A DNA stretch of 64,000 nt from Allantophomopsis cytisporea (lineage: Eukaryota > Ascomycota > Leotiomycetes > Phacidiales > Phacidiaceae): NCBI GenBank assembly GCA_024752435.1, contig CP103030.1, forward strand, positions 248,001-312,000. The letters are read 5' to 3'. Both the position numbers and the translations under genes were made by a program. Under the pieces are notes generated by a model. The model did no database searches. It saw nothing but the letters and a program-made list of their open reading frames with translations, and had not been told where the DNA came from. This document shows positions 12,846 to 24,600 of this stretch, piece after piece; position 1 is the first letter of the stretch; the number at the start of each line of letters is the position of its first letter.

Positions 12846-14793
12846 TTACCCGAAGAACTGGCCATGACCAGTGTCATCTTCCTCTTCAGCCAGTTTTATA
12901 CCCATTTTTCCTAGCATCTGACCTTTGCTAGGTCTGAAAGGCCAATCCATCCAGGCCGCAAAGATCTCTTTCCAGTGTTCCTCAGTGAGCACGCGAATCG
13001 ACAACTTCTTCGGATCGACAGAGCCGCCACGCTTGGGGTCTCCGAGGCTGGGACAGCGGGGGATGATCCACTCAACGGAGCCGGGGGCCAGCGAGTTAAG
13101 GCCACGGACGATGTTCTGCGAGTTGTTTGTACACAGAACGGTCAAAATGAATTCGAGTACATCATAAGAGCCTGGATTTTCCCGGAAGATTGGCCACATA
13201 GGTTGAGGCTGGAAGTCGAAAAGCGCCAACGATTGCATAGGATAGAACTCCTTGTCATAAACTTTAAGAGGCTCATATGGCCTCTGGTCCCATTTTAAGT
13301 TCGATGGGTTGTTCCTGAAGCCCTTGCGCTCATCGATCATGCTGTGCACAGCCTGCACATCATTGGGTGGTAGTGCATCCAGAACGTCTGCAAACTCCTC
13401 CCAGCGCCCGTCGATTTCTTCCTTCTTTTCTGCGAAATCCTTAGCATTAACGTCTAGAGATGCCTCATCGGCAGAAATCTGCTCGTATAATTCAACAGCT
13501 TGTGTTGCCCTGCCCGCTTTCATCGAATACATTCTCCTCCGATTGTAGAGAGATCTCATGCGTTTATACTCCGGTGTCTGCATGTCTGCGGCTGTTGATT
13601 CGCCAATATACTTCTGGAATATTCCAGCCTCATAGTCTGCTTGTAGCTTTTGAAGTTCCTCACTGTACTGTCGGGGTAATGATTCCAATTCAGAATGATC
13701 AGAATTGTCCTTGGTTGCCATCCAGTCCTGCTCGTCTTTGCCTATCCGATTCGGTGGCGTACTAATCCCGACTGCTGCCATTCTATCGAGCGTTCGTCGT
13801 GTGCTTTCAAGGTCCAAGGCACGATCTCGACGACTTCTTCCTGGTGGTTCATCAACCCCCGCTACCTCCACGATGCTTTTGAAGGTCCATTCAGCCTGGA
13901 GCGTGAATCTCCTTCTGAAAGATATAGAGCGTGGCATTACAACCAACTTCTCATCATCTCTTACCCATATCAACATTCTTACTTGGCCGTACTTCTGGAA
14001 GAGGGTATGTTCCCTTGCTGCCGCGGTCAATTGATGGATGATCAGAAGTGCCACAGAAGGAAATCCGACATATGATTTTGACGGCCAGAAAGCAAGATTA
14101 GCAACAACAAGCAACGTATCGTTGTCTTTGTCCAGTCGTGGGTCGCCTTGTTTCAGAGGTTCCTGATTAGGAAGTAGGCCATCTTCTTCAATACCATTGA
14201 GTGTGGACCATAAGATGCCTGATTTTGGAACCAACACACAGTTTGAGTCCTTCGCATCCAGAAGTGGTTGTAGAAATGGTTTGTATACCTTGTCGGGTTC
14301 GAGTAGTATATGGCTTCGCGGCTTGAGTTCTTCGTTGAGTTTCTTCGACCAAACACCTATACCCGGGTTCAAATCAATGATATCGCAATTTGTATGTCGT
14401 CCCAGAGTGGGCCTCAGTCGTTCTATTACATCGTCTGATATGATCAGTCTTGCTCAAAAAAGATATTTGAGAGATGGCCTTACCACAGAGCGCTTCACTA
14501 GTAATATTCACACGACTTCTGTCGCCAAGGGGCTTTCTTACGTTCAGCCTATGTAATTCAACTGCGTATGGATTTTCTGGGTCGGGTATTCTCTCAGGAA
14601 TGACTTTCTGCCTTTGATCTCTAGCTGGTAAATTCCTTTTGGATTTGAATTGCTTCTCCAAAACTTGCTCAATGGTAGGTGTGATCCGATAATATTTTCT
14701 TCCGTAGTTGGACCGTTGGCGATAGTTGATTGGGAGAATATTCTGGTAGACTCTGCCGGAAGCTGATCTCGAGGCAGCTCGTAGTCGAAACAT
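12846..14793 (-). CDS. MTF1: Mitochondrial transcription factor 1-like (rRNA adenine dimethyltransferase fold)
   Basis: Probable mitochondrial transcription factor of the Mtf1/TFB1M family, which helps the single-subunit mitochondrial RNA polymerase open promoters and derives from KsgA-type rRNA methylases. Two exons, 14793-14484 and 14434-12846, are separated by a 49-nt intron (GTAAGG...ATCAG) and give 632 residues. Splicing restores SEALCDDVIERLRPTL followed by IIDLNPGIGVWSKKL, a degenerate SAM-binding motif I. The start at 14793 gives an Arg/Ser-rich, acid-free N-terminus (MFRLRAASRSASGR) typical of a mitochondrial presequence. A long C-terminal extension with charged helices (about residues 330-470) is beyond yeast Mtf1 (341 residues) but usual for filamentous fungi as far as I recall. 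Assignment rests mainly on motif I and the presequence; a general mitochondrial methyltransferase is the alternative. Confidence 0.65.
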
Positions 14794-16262
14794 CAATGAA
14801 TGTTCAAAATGAATGAGCAACCGGACGTGAAAATGAAGGGCAATCAGTAAAGAAGAGCGCGTATGCGTTTGTATGTTTGTGAGTCGACAAAGAATTCTAG
14901 TAAGTGTCTTTCAGCAAATGTTCATATTCTTGTAATGTATGTATAAGTGATGATACTCCAACCGGCGCATGTATTGAGCGGAATGTTTTTTCTGCATTCC
15001 CTGACCGCCCGGACGGCAAAGATGAGTGCCTAAATTAAGATAGTTCATTAATGTTGAGATAAGTCTCTGACGAAGTAGAAAACTACAAACAACCTGCTGG
15101 TTTTAAAGATATATAACTCTTCTCTATAGAATCAAATCATCATTACATTTAGGAATACATTAACTTACATATTAAAGAGTTATATTCAAAGTCTTGGCCT
15201 TTTTTATTTTTATCTTGCTAGATATACTAGTTAGATTCTTGAATAAAAGGTCTAGATACTAATTTATCATTTAATAATATTGTACATTGTATATTAACAT
15301 GAATAAAATCTTTTCGAGTTTCGTCCTTAAATAGTAGGTAAATATCAAACCTTATTTTTTCCTTAGATTTTTAAATCAACAAAGATACATATAATTAAAA
15401 GCTATCGGAAAAGACTAAGTATATGAGTGTATAATATTTTTAGTGTTTTCACACCAGAAAACGTAAATTTTCAATTTACTTCAAAGTTTAGCAATAAATA
15501 ACTCCAAAAATTAATGCTACAAAGGCTCTATAAGTATCTAAAGTGAAAGGTTAATACTTAATCTTCCAAACTCTAGGGACATGTGTTTTAATATAACCAA
15601 TACTATATAATATATTAATTACAAAAGTGCAACTTTTGGAGTGTTTTCATCAAATGTCGAAAACTCATTGACGTCGACTGTATGTTACCGTGCTCACTTA
15701 CTGATATAGCACGTGGTACGTAGGTATTGTGGTATTAACAACAGCCAGCACAAGACAAGTTTGTCAACGCATGAAGACTTTCCATGTTATACATATTCCC
15801 AAAGCAAGTCCAAAGGAGTCTGTGATGTCTATAAGTAATAAATATACGAGAGATTAATGGAGATTCTTGGGTGATCTCTACAAATTCAAAGTCTTGCTGC
15901 CAATTGGTAGTCACGGTAAAGTGCCTTACGAGCGAGCCTACGTCAACTCAGACCCCTCGGACATAAGTGTTGTCGTGAGGTCAGGTAAGGTAGAACAATA
16001 ATATTTAGGCAACAGAAAATAACAAAGATTGCGACGGATTTCTCCTCATCAAAAGCCTCGAAGATCTCTGAACCTCCTCATGGAGCTTCGATATTCGATA
16101 TCACCCTTCACTGCGAAAAGTGAGACCGGAATGATCATCGTTGCAAGTACTTTCCATACGTCTACGATAGCAGAATGCGCATGGTCCCGTTGAGCGCATG
16201 ACTCCAAACACCACGACATTACATTCGTCATCAACACCTGAAGAACCCTCTATCCGCGCAAA
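14794..16262. other. Intergenic region with AT-rich tract
   Basis: Divergent promoter space between the MTF1-like gene (minus) and the AMSH-like gene (plus). About 15050-15660 is strongly AT-rich, with runs such as TATATAACT and TTTTTTATTTTTAT, and has no open frame of note. It could be an eroded, RIP-mutated transposon or simply AT-rich spacer; no terminal repeats are visible. Confidence 0.55.
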
Positions 16263-17921
16263 ATGATGTCGCAACCTATCTCTGAACCGATGAGTGTGAA
16301 GGAGATTGTGGAGAAGGCAAACTCCTTTGAGTTCAATCCATATATCGCTCTCAAATACTGGTTACGAACCGCCGAGACGTTGTTAAAAGAGGTCCGTATA
16401 TATCTGTTTGGGCTGTTGGTGATAATTCAAGTCAAATCTGATGACCCTAGGCATATATCTATGAGAGAGAACAGAACTACCAGCAGGCATATCTCCTATT
16501 GATGCGCTATGCCACCCTTGTCGTCGAAAAGCTCCCACAACACCCAACGTCTAAAGATCCCGAGAATAAGAAGGCTCTCAAAGCAGTGAAGAGTACAATA
16601 CCACAAGTCATCGTTCAGCTGGAGGCCCTCAAACCGAAGATCGAGAAGAAACATAAGGCATGGGAGGAGCAGCAGAAGCGAAGGAAAGATGGCGCATCAG
16701 GAATTACTCGAGTTCGAACGGACGATTTCGCTGCAACTGATCCCGCAATCGCTGGCAACACAAATACCCTCTCTGCTGCCGACAACGGTGATCTTGCTGT
16801 GAGACTTGCACATCGAGAGATAAGAAGGCGCGATGCAGCAAGAAAATCTACAAGACAAGCTGGAATTTCAGAGGAGGAGGAGCAGGAAAGAAGGACTGCT
16901 GGGTTATGGGATGATTGGGAGAGACATCTATCAAAGGACAAGACCGAGCCCCCGGAAGTTGGCATACAGGCGCGGATGGAAGACTCAAGACGCAGGCTAG
17001 AAGGACACGATGGAACGAGCGACAGAAAGCGGCTGAGTAAGGTTGATAGACGATCCAGACCTCTGCCAGCCGCCTCACACAATCATCATTATCCTTCCGT
17101 TCAACGACCAAGTTCTTTCGTATATGAGGCGCAACCACCTAATACCACAGTTCTATCTGAGCTTTCGGCCCCTCCCAAACCACCTAAAGAGTTAGATTAT
17201 AACGATACCCCTCTTCCAGCACGGCCGACAAAGGAACCATTACGTTCAGAAACATCCAGTCCTGCTCCAGAAGAAGCGCATTCTATGCACACGTTCAAAC
17301 CATCTGCTTATCTCGAGAATGGTTCGCCTTTACGAACAATATTCCTTCCGCCAACACTTCGAGACAATTTCTTGAAAGCAGCTGCCTCCAATACACAAGC
17401 CAACCTCGAAACGTGCGGAATGCTCTGCGGTACTTTGATTTCCAACGCGTTATTCATCTCGAAGCTTGTAATCCCCGAGCAAACAGCTACAAGCGACACG
17501 TGCGAGATGGTGAATGAGAGTGCACTTTTCGATTACTGTGACGCCGAAGACCTAATGGTTCTTGGCTGGATTCACACTCACCCTACGCAGACATGCTTCA
17601 TGAGTAGTCGTGATTTGCACACCCACTGCGGCTATCAAGTCATGATGCCCGAAGCCATCGCCATTGTGTGTGCACCCAGCAAAAACCCATCGTAAGTTAA
17701 CCCTTCCCATCCCTTTGCACCACCCGCTTATTCTCAGCAGATGGGGATGCTTTCGTCTCACGGACCCACCGGGCATGCAGGCCGTCTTGAGTTGTCGCCA
17801 GACAGGCCTCTTCCACCCTCACGCCGAGAGCAATATCTATACGGATGCGCGCAGACCTGGTCATGTTTTTGAGGCGCCCGGATTGCAATTTGAGGTCGTG
17901 GACATGCGGCCTGGACACTAG
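16263..17921 (+). CDS. AMSH/Sst2-type JAMM deubiquitinating metalloprotease
   Basis: Zn2+ isopeptidase that cleaves (typically K63-linked) ubiquitin chains on endosomal cargo with ESCRT. Three exons: 16263-16391, 16451-17691 and 17741-17921. The spliced protein has 516 residues. Seen: N-terminal USP8-dimerisation/MIT-like helical domain (SVKEIVEKANSFEF, LKYWLRTAETLLKE, YQQAYLLLMRYATLV), a charged and Pro-rich linker (about 120-330), then the MPN+ domain with ETCGMLCG and the JAMM motif GWIHTHPTQTCFMSSRDLHTH. Zinc ligands are His418, His420 and Asp431, with Ser428; the catalytic Glu is in ETCGML. A Cys/His-rich AMSH-type second zinc segment follows (DLHTHCGYQ and, in exon 3, GLFHPH). The first intron has an unusual donor, GTCCGT, but phase and protein continuity (LLKE-AYIYERE) support it. 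The third exon must start after the second of two tandem CAGs (17741) to keep frame. Confidence 0.92.
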
Positions 17922-19661
17922 ATTTACAGTATTGGCGTTGGGATGCTACACCTTAGCACTGGCATTTGGGATGGAGTTTGGGGCATTGTTGCTTATCGGA
18001 GATGCATTATACACCAAAGATTCGTGGTTGTGGATGATTTTTACGCGCTGTTGCATTTAGTTACGACGATAGCTCATGATTTGCTATGCTCATGACCTAT
18101 CATATGACCATTTCAAGTGACTTGCACACACTGCTTCACTAGATATTTATTAGTGCTATGGGGACTTTTTTCTTCTTTTTTCTACAGGCCAGCAGTGTTT
18201 AGGTCGTTGAGATTTCTTTCTTGTTTCTAGGACAAATCCGTCTGATGGCGACGTCGATGACAGCTATCGGCTCATATTGAAGCAAGTAGAATGAAGAAAT
18301 CTACTTACATAATCATTTCTCAATTATCACGATCCATAGAAAAAACTTTGTATTTCAACAACTTAATTGATAGGTGGTGCAGATCATAGAAGGTACTGTG
18401 GTCACATCGCGGTACCTAACAACATCAATCATCCTTCTTGCGATTGCTATAGCCAGAGAATAGACAATGGGACTGCACGAACTTGGATACCGAGTTAATT
18501 GGGCGCATAAATGTGGTATCAATGGCTGGAGATTGAAGTTCACTCCTTGGAATCATGAGATATCCCTCTACAGCCTCCAAAGCTTTTAGGCTACACACAT
18601 ATCTGTGTCCGCCCTTTTCAGTATCCCTGGGCACAACAGTTAATCTCCCTTTCGCTTACAACGAAACTGCATCGATTTTCAACGGAAATTGTATATGATC
18701 ATGAACAAATGCTTCTGGGAATCGGTCCTGCTCAATTCAGCTCTGTCTCAACTCAGCAGTATCTGCTCTTCTCTCAATCATGAAGTGTACCATGGACGCG
18801 AAATTGACGGCCGAAATCCATATTTCCCAAGCATTCTACTATATACTGACTTAGCTACGGTCTTCCCAACATACGTTCTTGCCAACGCAGATATCTCGTT
18901 ACTGTACACAGTAGGTGTATACGCAATTTTACTCACGGCTTCGTTAGTGTTGAAATGCCTCGATTCTTCGTGACTAACGCGCTCCCAGCACCAAGAAGAC
19001 GCCTTCGGCACGTGATTCAAAGCAAGGGACACTTGGCGGCAACTCAACTAAATGAAGCATTTGGTGGCAGCAATCACCAAAAATAATCCCTCTCTACTGC
19101 GTACATATCGCTCCACTGTGTTTTGTATAAGCACTCCATAGTTAACGAGGCATGGACTAAACAAAATCCCTGTCGAAACTTTTCTCGCACAAAGTCAATT
19201 CTCAACCTATTTATTCTCAGGGTGATGAAGAGGAAGTACTTGTTCTGAGGCAACAGGGCCAAAAGATCTGGAGACCATTCATTACGGTAGTGACCTCTCA
19301 TGCCTCTCAACTCCACCTAGCCGAATGTGGCCGCGAACTGCAGATTACGGAATGCTGTTTATTATAGATGTGCCCGTCGGCCTGGCAAGGGGTATGCACT
19401 AAGTGTATCAAGAGACGGTTCTCTGGCAAGTATTATAGGTCCTATTCTCCCATCAGGCTCAGAATAAGCTATACTAGTGGTGATGAGACGCATTCTTCCA
19501 CTCAATGTCAGGACTTCTCGCTTCTCTAATATGGGCTCAGTTATGTACTCTAATCAGGTAGGTTATATAGGCATTCCATCTGCTCTTCCACATCGCATTC
19601 TCTTCGTCCCCCGTTCTGTGTCTTTTCCGACTCCTTAGGAAAATCTTTGTACTTCATCGTT
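17922..19661. other. Intergenic region
   Basis: No supported gene. A minus-strand stretch at about 18425-18640 (78 codons, no ATG) and a plus-strand frame from 18689 look weakly coding but match nothing I know and have no clear start or splice partners. The last 150 bases are the CT-rich promoter of the GPI-protein gene. Confidence 0.5.
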
Positions 19662-21738
19662 ATGAGACAGTCTTTACTCTGGAGCATCAGCTCCTTCACG
19701 CTCGTTTCTGCTCGCCTTTCCGTCTCTGAACAGATGGACGGCTTCTCAAAACGTCAAGGACAATCATTCTCATCCATCTTGTATGAGGTGCCCGCCGATG
19801 GCGTTGACACTGAAGGAGTTCCTGCTATAGCGTACACTCAGCAGACTGCGTTACTTACAGCTTCCGCGCCCAACTTATTGATCACCATCGAGCAAGAGGA
19901 TCAAGGCTTCCCTGTCTTCTACGACGACTTCTCTCTCACTACAGCGGGTAACACCACCAACCTTTTGCTCAACCCCGGCTTTGAAACTGGAACACTCTTC
20001 CCATGGTTCGAGATCGATAGTCCAGGTCTAACGAACGGTGCCAGAGTATCATCTGGATCAGATCTTGTTCCTGCTCAAGCAGCTGCTCACTCGGGATCAT
20101 TCGCTCTTGTTGACAATGCCAACGGCATAGATGGTGTTGAACAACTCGTTACTGTTACCAATGGCCTCGATTACACCCTCACCTTCTTTAACGCCGTGCC
20201 TGTAGCCATCCCAACCGGTATTATCCAAGTGTCTTTCACCAATGTCTTTCCTCCCAGCGATCTACAGTTGACTGCGGAAACCGATACTGGAGTTAGCAAC
20301 TCGGACGGCATTACTAATGCCACTGTCCCAATCCTTTTTGGATTTGGAGATGTCCCAGCAGCACAGATCAACGTCTACTTGAACGGCACTTTTTACGGTT
20401 CTAATCTTACGCAGAGTGATGATAGCTTCTTGTTAAACTTGGTTGGCCTGCCAGCGGGAGTTACCGTTGTCACTGCAACTGAGGTCGTTGGTCCTTTCGC
20501 AGAGACTGTTCAATCCGATCCATTCCTCTTAACATATATCCTACCACTCGCTTCTCCCTCAGCATCCGCATCCGCATCCGCATCCGCGTCCGCGTCCGCG
20601 TCCGCGTCCTCTTCATTAAGTGTTTCGGCGAGCGCTTCATCGATCATTTCATCAAGTGTTTCTTCGATCATTTCCTCAAGCGCTTCTTCGATCATCTCCT
20701 CGAGCGCTTCTGGGAGTGTTTCCTCAAGCATTGCGAGCTCAGCAAGCTCATCCGCAGCTCTCATCGTATCTCCTGTCGCATCATCCTCGACTGGATCCTC
20801 TAGTGTACTTTCAAGTGGGCTTTCATCCGTTTCTGGAAGCACAAGTGTACCATTCCCAGCGAATAACAGTTCCACATCTGGTATTGGAACAGGCACTGTG
20901 ACATCAAAATCCATCACATCCACCATATATGATACCTTGACTTATACTATCACCTCTTGTGCCCCAACGGTCACCGACTGCCCCCTCAACAAAGTCACCA
21001 CAGAAGTCCAAACACACACCACGGTTTTTCCTTGCACCGAGTCATATGACACTGACGTTTATGATAACGTAGGATATGATACCGGGGCATTTGACACTGG
21101 CACTACTACAAACTCAAGGGTTACGTCGTATGTTACCGTCACTTCCACATACACCGGTAAGCTCTCGCTAAATTTCTCTTTCCCCTACTCTATTATCCCC
21201 CAACTCCTTGCGCGCTCGTATTCATTCTGTCATTTCTGTCTCTGTCTCTATTATTTTTTCTGCTATTTCTGCTTCATCTGTTTTTGTCGTCTGCTTAGAC
21301 ACAAAAGACATCATGAGCACGGTCACTTTCGCTTACCTCGAGGGCAATTGCAGCGTTTCCCCAAATATACATGCAAGCCGCTAGCACAGTAGCAAGTGCT
21401 ACAGCTGCAGCTGGAACGTGTCGGAAGCGGGTGCCAACAATCCCGGCGATGTAGCTATCGGTAGAGGCTCAGTCGGAGTCAGAAGTAGAATATGACCAAG
21501 CCTTTCTCTAACACAACATTTTGTAGCGGGGGCGAAAGCTTTGGGTCAGCTTGATTCCGCTGGCAACGTTACGCCTTTGAATACTGCTACGGTAAACGCA
21601 GCTACAGCCTCCGGTGCTCTCGGTACTGCTGGCAGCGTGCCATCCACAGCTTCACCTTCTTTGTTCACTGGTGCTTCTGACCGTCGGGGTATCAGTGGAG
21701 CGGCCGTTGTGGCTGCTGGATTGGCTGCTCTGTTTTAG
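19662..21738 (+). CDS. Ser-rich GPI-anchored cell-surface protein, 3' frame disrupted
   Basis: Putative cell-wall adhesin or wall-structural protein. Exon 1 (19662-21156) encodes a signal peptide (SLLWSISSFTLVSA), a carbohydrate-binding-like module with LLNPGFETGTLFPWFE and SGSFALVDN, a Ser/Ala stalk (about residues 300-410), and a Cys-containing TITSCAPTVTDCPLNKV segment common in fungal GPI proteins. Exon 2 from 21299 continues with TKDIMSTVTFAYLEGNCSVSPN but hits TAG at 21382-21384. Coding-like sequence goes on in the +1 frame (STVASATAAAGTC, about 21380-21425) and then returns to the first frame (GANNPGDVAIG). A last exon from 21527 after a 66-nt intron ends in a hydrophobic tail (GAAVVAAGLAALF) fitting GPI-anchor addition. 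Two compensating one-base changes are needed, so this is either a recent pseudogene or sequencing error. The protein as written would stop early and lose its anchor. The ATG at 19662 starts the signal peptide. Confidence 0.7.
20562..20609 (+). repeat. Hexanucleotide coding repeat (GCATCC)4(GCGTCC)4
   Basis: Eight perfect hexamers, four GCATCC then four GCGTCC, encode the Ser-Ala stalk of the GPI protein. The block switch from A to G at the third base of each unit points to expansion of two variants. Unit-number change would lengthen or shorten the stalk in frame. Confidence 0.95.
20632..20711 (+). repeat. Imperfect 24-nt coding tandem repeat
   Basis: About three diverged copies of a unit around TCGATCATTTCCTCAAG encode repeated S-S-I-I-S-S-S blocks directly after the hexamer repeat, extending the Ser-rich stalk. 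Confidence 0.8.
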
Positions 21739-24600
21739 ACATGAAGACATATATTTTTTGGTTGTATTCATAAATTTATTGTGTTCATGGAGGGTTTACG
21801 GAATTTGTGTTGAAGATTTTAAGGTCCAGGGCATTCTAGTTGCTAGTTGGTAATTGGGAGCGCAATGTATATATCTGATTGATGTATATATATTATGAAC
21901 AGGGCGGAATATTTGGTTACTCTGTAATTCTTCGATTGTGCGAGTATTTGTTGACCTGTGTGTTTTCAAGGTGTCTATACGATGCACAGATATCTTTGGT
22001 TTTGGCTCCTGAGTCGTCGTATTGCCTAAATGAAATATCTCAAGTCGAAATGTACGTATCCTCGACGCCATATGTTATTCTCCGACAATGACTTCAGGCC
22101 ATTTAAGATTGAAAAACAAATACTCCATGACTCTTACTAACCATTACAAAAATGTATAACAATGTTTTGTCCTCTATGAGGTCGTTGTCTAATTGATGAA
22201 AGAGGAGGTTGACTGTTTCGTCTAAAGCCACAATGTGTATATTATGATAAGTCATGAGACCTACTTTCCACATTTTTTCAAGTATCCTCGCACAATATTT
22301 GGGGTAGCTGACTGAAATGGACCCCAATGTATTTCATGCTGTCACATAATGACTTTGACGCTTTTTTTGCAGCACTTGCAGTGATTACAGGCTGGGCAGC
22401 TAGCGCATCAAACACTTTTTGAAATTGGGATGAGGGGGAAGGAGGACGAGAGACATCCACGTAGTAGATAGAGTTGTTGTATTCTTACACCAAATGTATG
22501 TTCATGGCTTTAATATAGGAATTCTTTCCTACTAAGCTTCTACATACTCTCATAATAATACAGCTACTTCGTAACGGGAAATATAGACTAAATGCAGCTA
22601 CCTCACTACTCCCTCCTCAGCAGAAAAGAACAACAAGCCTAATGAATATAAGATTAATGGTTGACCCCGCGTGTCAATCTGCCTTTGCCAATATCAGTGG
22701 ATGAGTTTTTCTATGCCTCTCTACCTTTGGCGTGGAAATGTAGCAGTTATACTACAGGATCTTGTGTAAAGTACCTAAGATATATTTCCTATAACTCTAC
22801 CAAGACATCATATCTAGTTAATGTTAAAGTAGCCTATATAGCTCCAAGTTGGATTATTAACGTATAGTATACTATATAGGTTCTTTGCTTATATATATTA
22901 AATTTAGGTAGGGGAGTGTAGTAGTTGGTTGTGGGTAGAGTCCTGCACCACAGGTAACATAAGATGTCTAAGTTATGTGTAGGGCTCTTTGTTGGCCTAT
23001 TTATCAGCAAATACAAAGTCTTCTGGGCTTTCTTTAGCTGTATTTAGCTTTAGGAAAGCAACAACGTCGGCTTTGGTAAGTCTCATGCTCGGGAATCAGG
23101 GTTGGAAAGCATCAATGCAAGATCCTGAGCAATATTCAGTGATATGTTTGCCTACAGGAGATGTAAAAAAATCATGTAAGAAATTGCATACTATGGTACA
23201 TATCACCTAGCGTCTTTCTGCAAATCTATTGTGTTGTTTTCACCTAGATATGCCGACGGGAGCGCATATAGCTCGATTATCTCCGTCAGGATATATATAC
23301 ATTGAAGCTGAATGGACTCAATGGCTGTCCGGGTTTGAGTTTCTACGTGTTGCCAACTTCGGAACTATGACTTCATTTGGCCCAACTCTTGACAGAAAAA
23401 ACACTCGAATACTTGAACCTTAAGGGGTGCTGATGCCTACTCAATCGTATATCGAGGGAGATAAGAAAATATAGACGGACTAACCGGATTTTATCATGTT
23501 CTTCAGAGCTTAACTTGAATGTGGCCCGAAAAATATAGCCATTCACCTGAAATAGACCTCTTGCTGAATGGGTACTTTGTTCTGTTGGCTGAGACGGGAG
23601 AGTGCACTTCCAAGCGTTATTTTTATTTGTATTCTTCAGATAAGCCAATATTAACAGATGAAGAAATGTTGCAAGGCCTTCATGACCACCAACAGTCATT
23701 GAGTTAATATAACCCAGAACGTCAAAGCTAAGGAATGTTGTGAGTTTGATCCTTGATGTTGACTCATAGGCCATCGTGTGTCGAAATGCTGTATTATGTG
23801 GACCAACCTCGATCACAGCGGGAAATAGCCTAATTGATGTTCGAATGTTAATAATTTGTGCCATATTCCACATTTGCAAATTCGTATGCCTTGGAACCTG
23901 GGGGTACACTACTGTTGGCCGTTTGCTGCCAAAAGATCAGTGAGGCGCTTCACAGATTTCAGATCTTAAGGACTGAACATGTCGAGGCCCGTATCCGTGA
24001 AGATGAAATGGCTGAGAGCTATTCAGCTCTCTTTCCAAGCCGAGATAGAATGGGTCAACGAAATGGTCCCAGTAGAGATGAGCGTAAATAGAGAACACCT
24101 GATGAAAGATAATCCAACAAATGTTAACAAAACCTTCCGGAAAATGACTTCGCCTGCTGCCAATCCAGTAATATGAATTTGTAATGGAGATACTGCTTGA
24201 AGATCACATATTGATAGGAGAATTAGGTAAGACTTGTATAATTACTAGTACTATGGGTAGCCTTATATAAGCAGCGCCTTAATTGACTGGTAGAATCATC
24301 AATAACTTTAGATTTTGAACTGAGTATTCGACATAAACCGTGAAGGCACTTGGTTCTTCATTTGCAGGCTGAAGCTGAATTTCTCTTCATTTATCTAAGT
24401 AAAGTACAATAGTATTCTTCTACTGAGTCCTTTGACTTCAGACATGTCCAACGCAATAGTAACCACTCTATTCCCTACTTTGCAGTATCTATGTCCTATC
24501 CGGGTGGAAAGCTTCAATGGAAACTACAAGTTCCCCGCTTACGACCCAGCAAAAGAAAAAAGACCCTGCTGCAAAAGTGATCAAGAGAACTTTGATCACT
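21739..24600. other. Long gene-poor spacer left of the accessory region
   Basis: No supported gene. AT-rich, with TATATA runs around 22850-22910 and 23290. One minus-strand frame (first ATG 23873, end 23373, 166 codons) is long for its composition but shows no domain, signal peptide or known motif; it may be a fragment of a lost gene or chance. A minus-strand frame at 22278-22460 starts with GTG only. Confidence 0.5.

Noticed and set aside
15050..15660. AT-rich block as a transposon or origin of replication
   Set aside because: No terminal repeats, target-site duplication or transposase remnant visible; fungal origins cannot be read from sequence alone. Described only as AT-rich.
22278..22460. 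Minus-strand 60-codon frame beginning DVSRPPSPSSQF
   Set aside because: It has no in-frame ATG (GTG only) and no exon can be joined upstream with confidence.
23373..23873. Minus-strand open frame of 166 codons as a gene
   Set aside because: No domain, signal peptide, membrane segment or splice partner recognised, and it lies in an AT-rich spacer. Kept only as a remark in the spacer entry.
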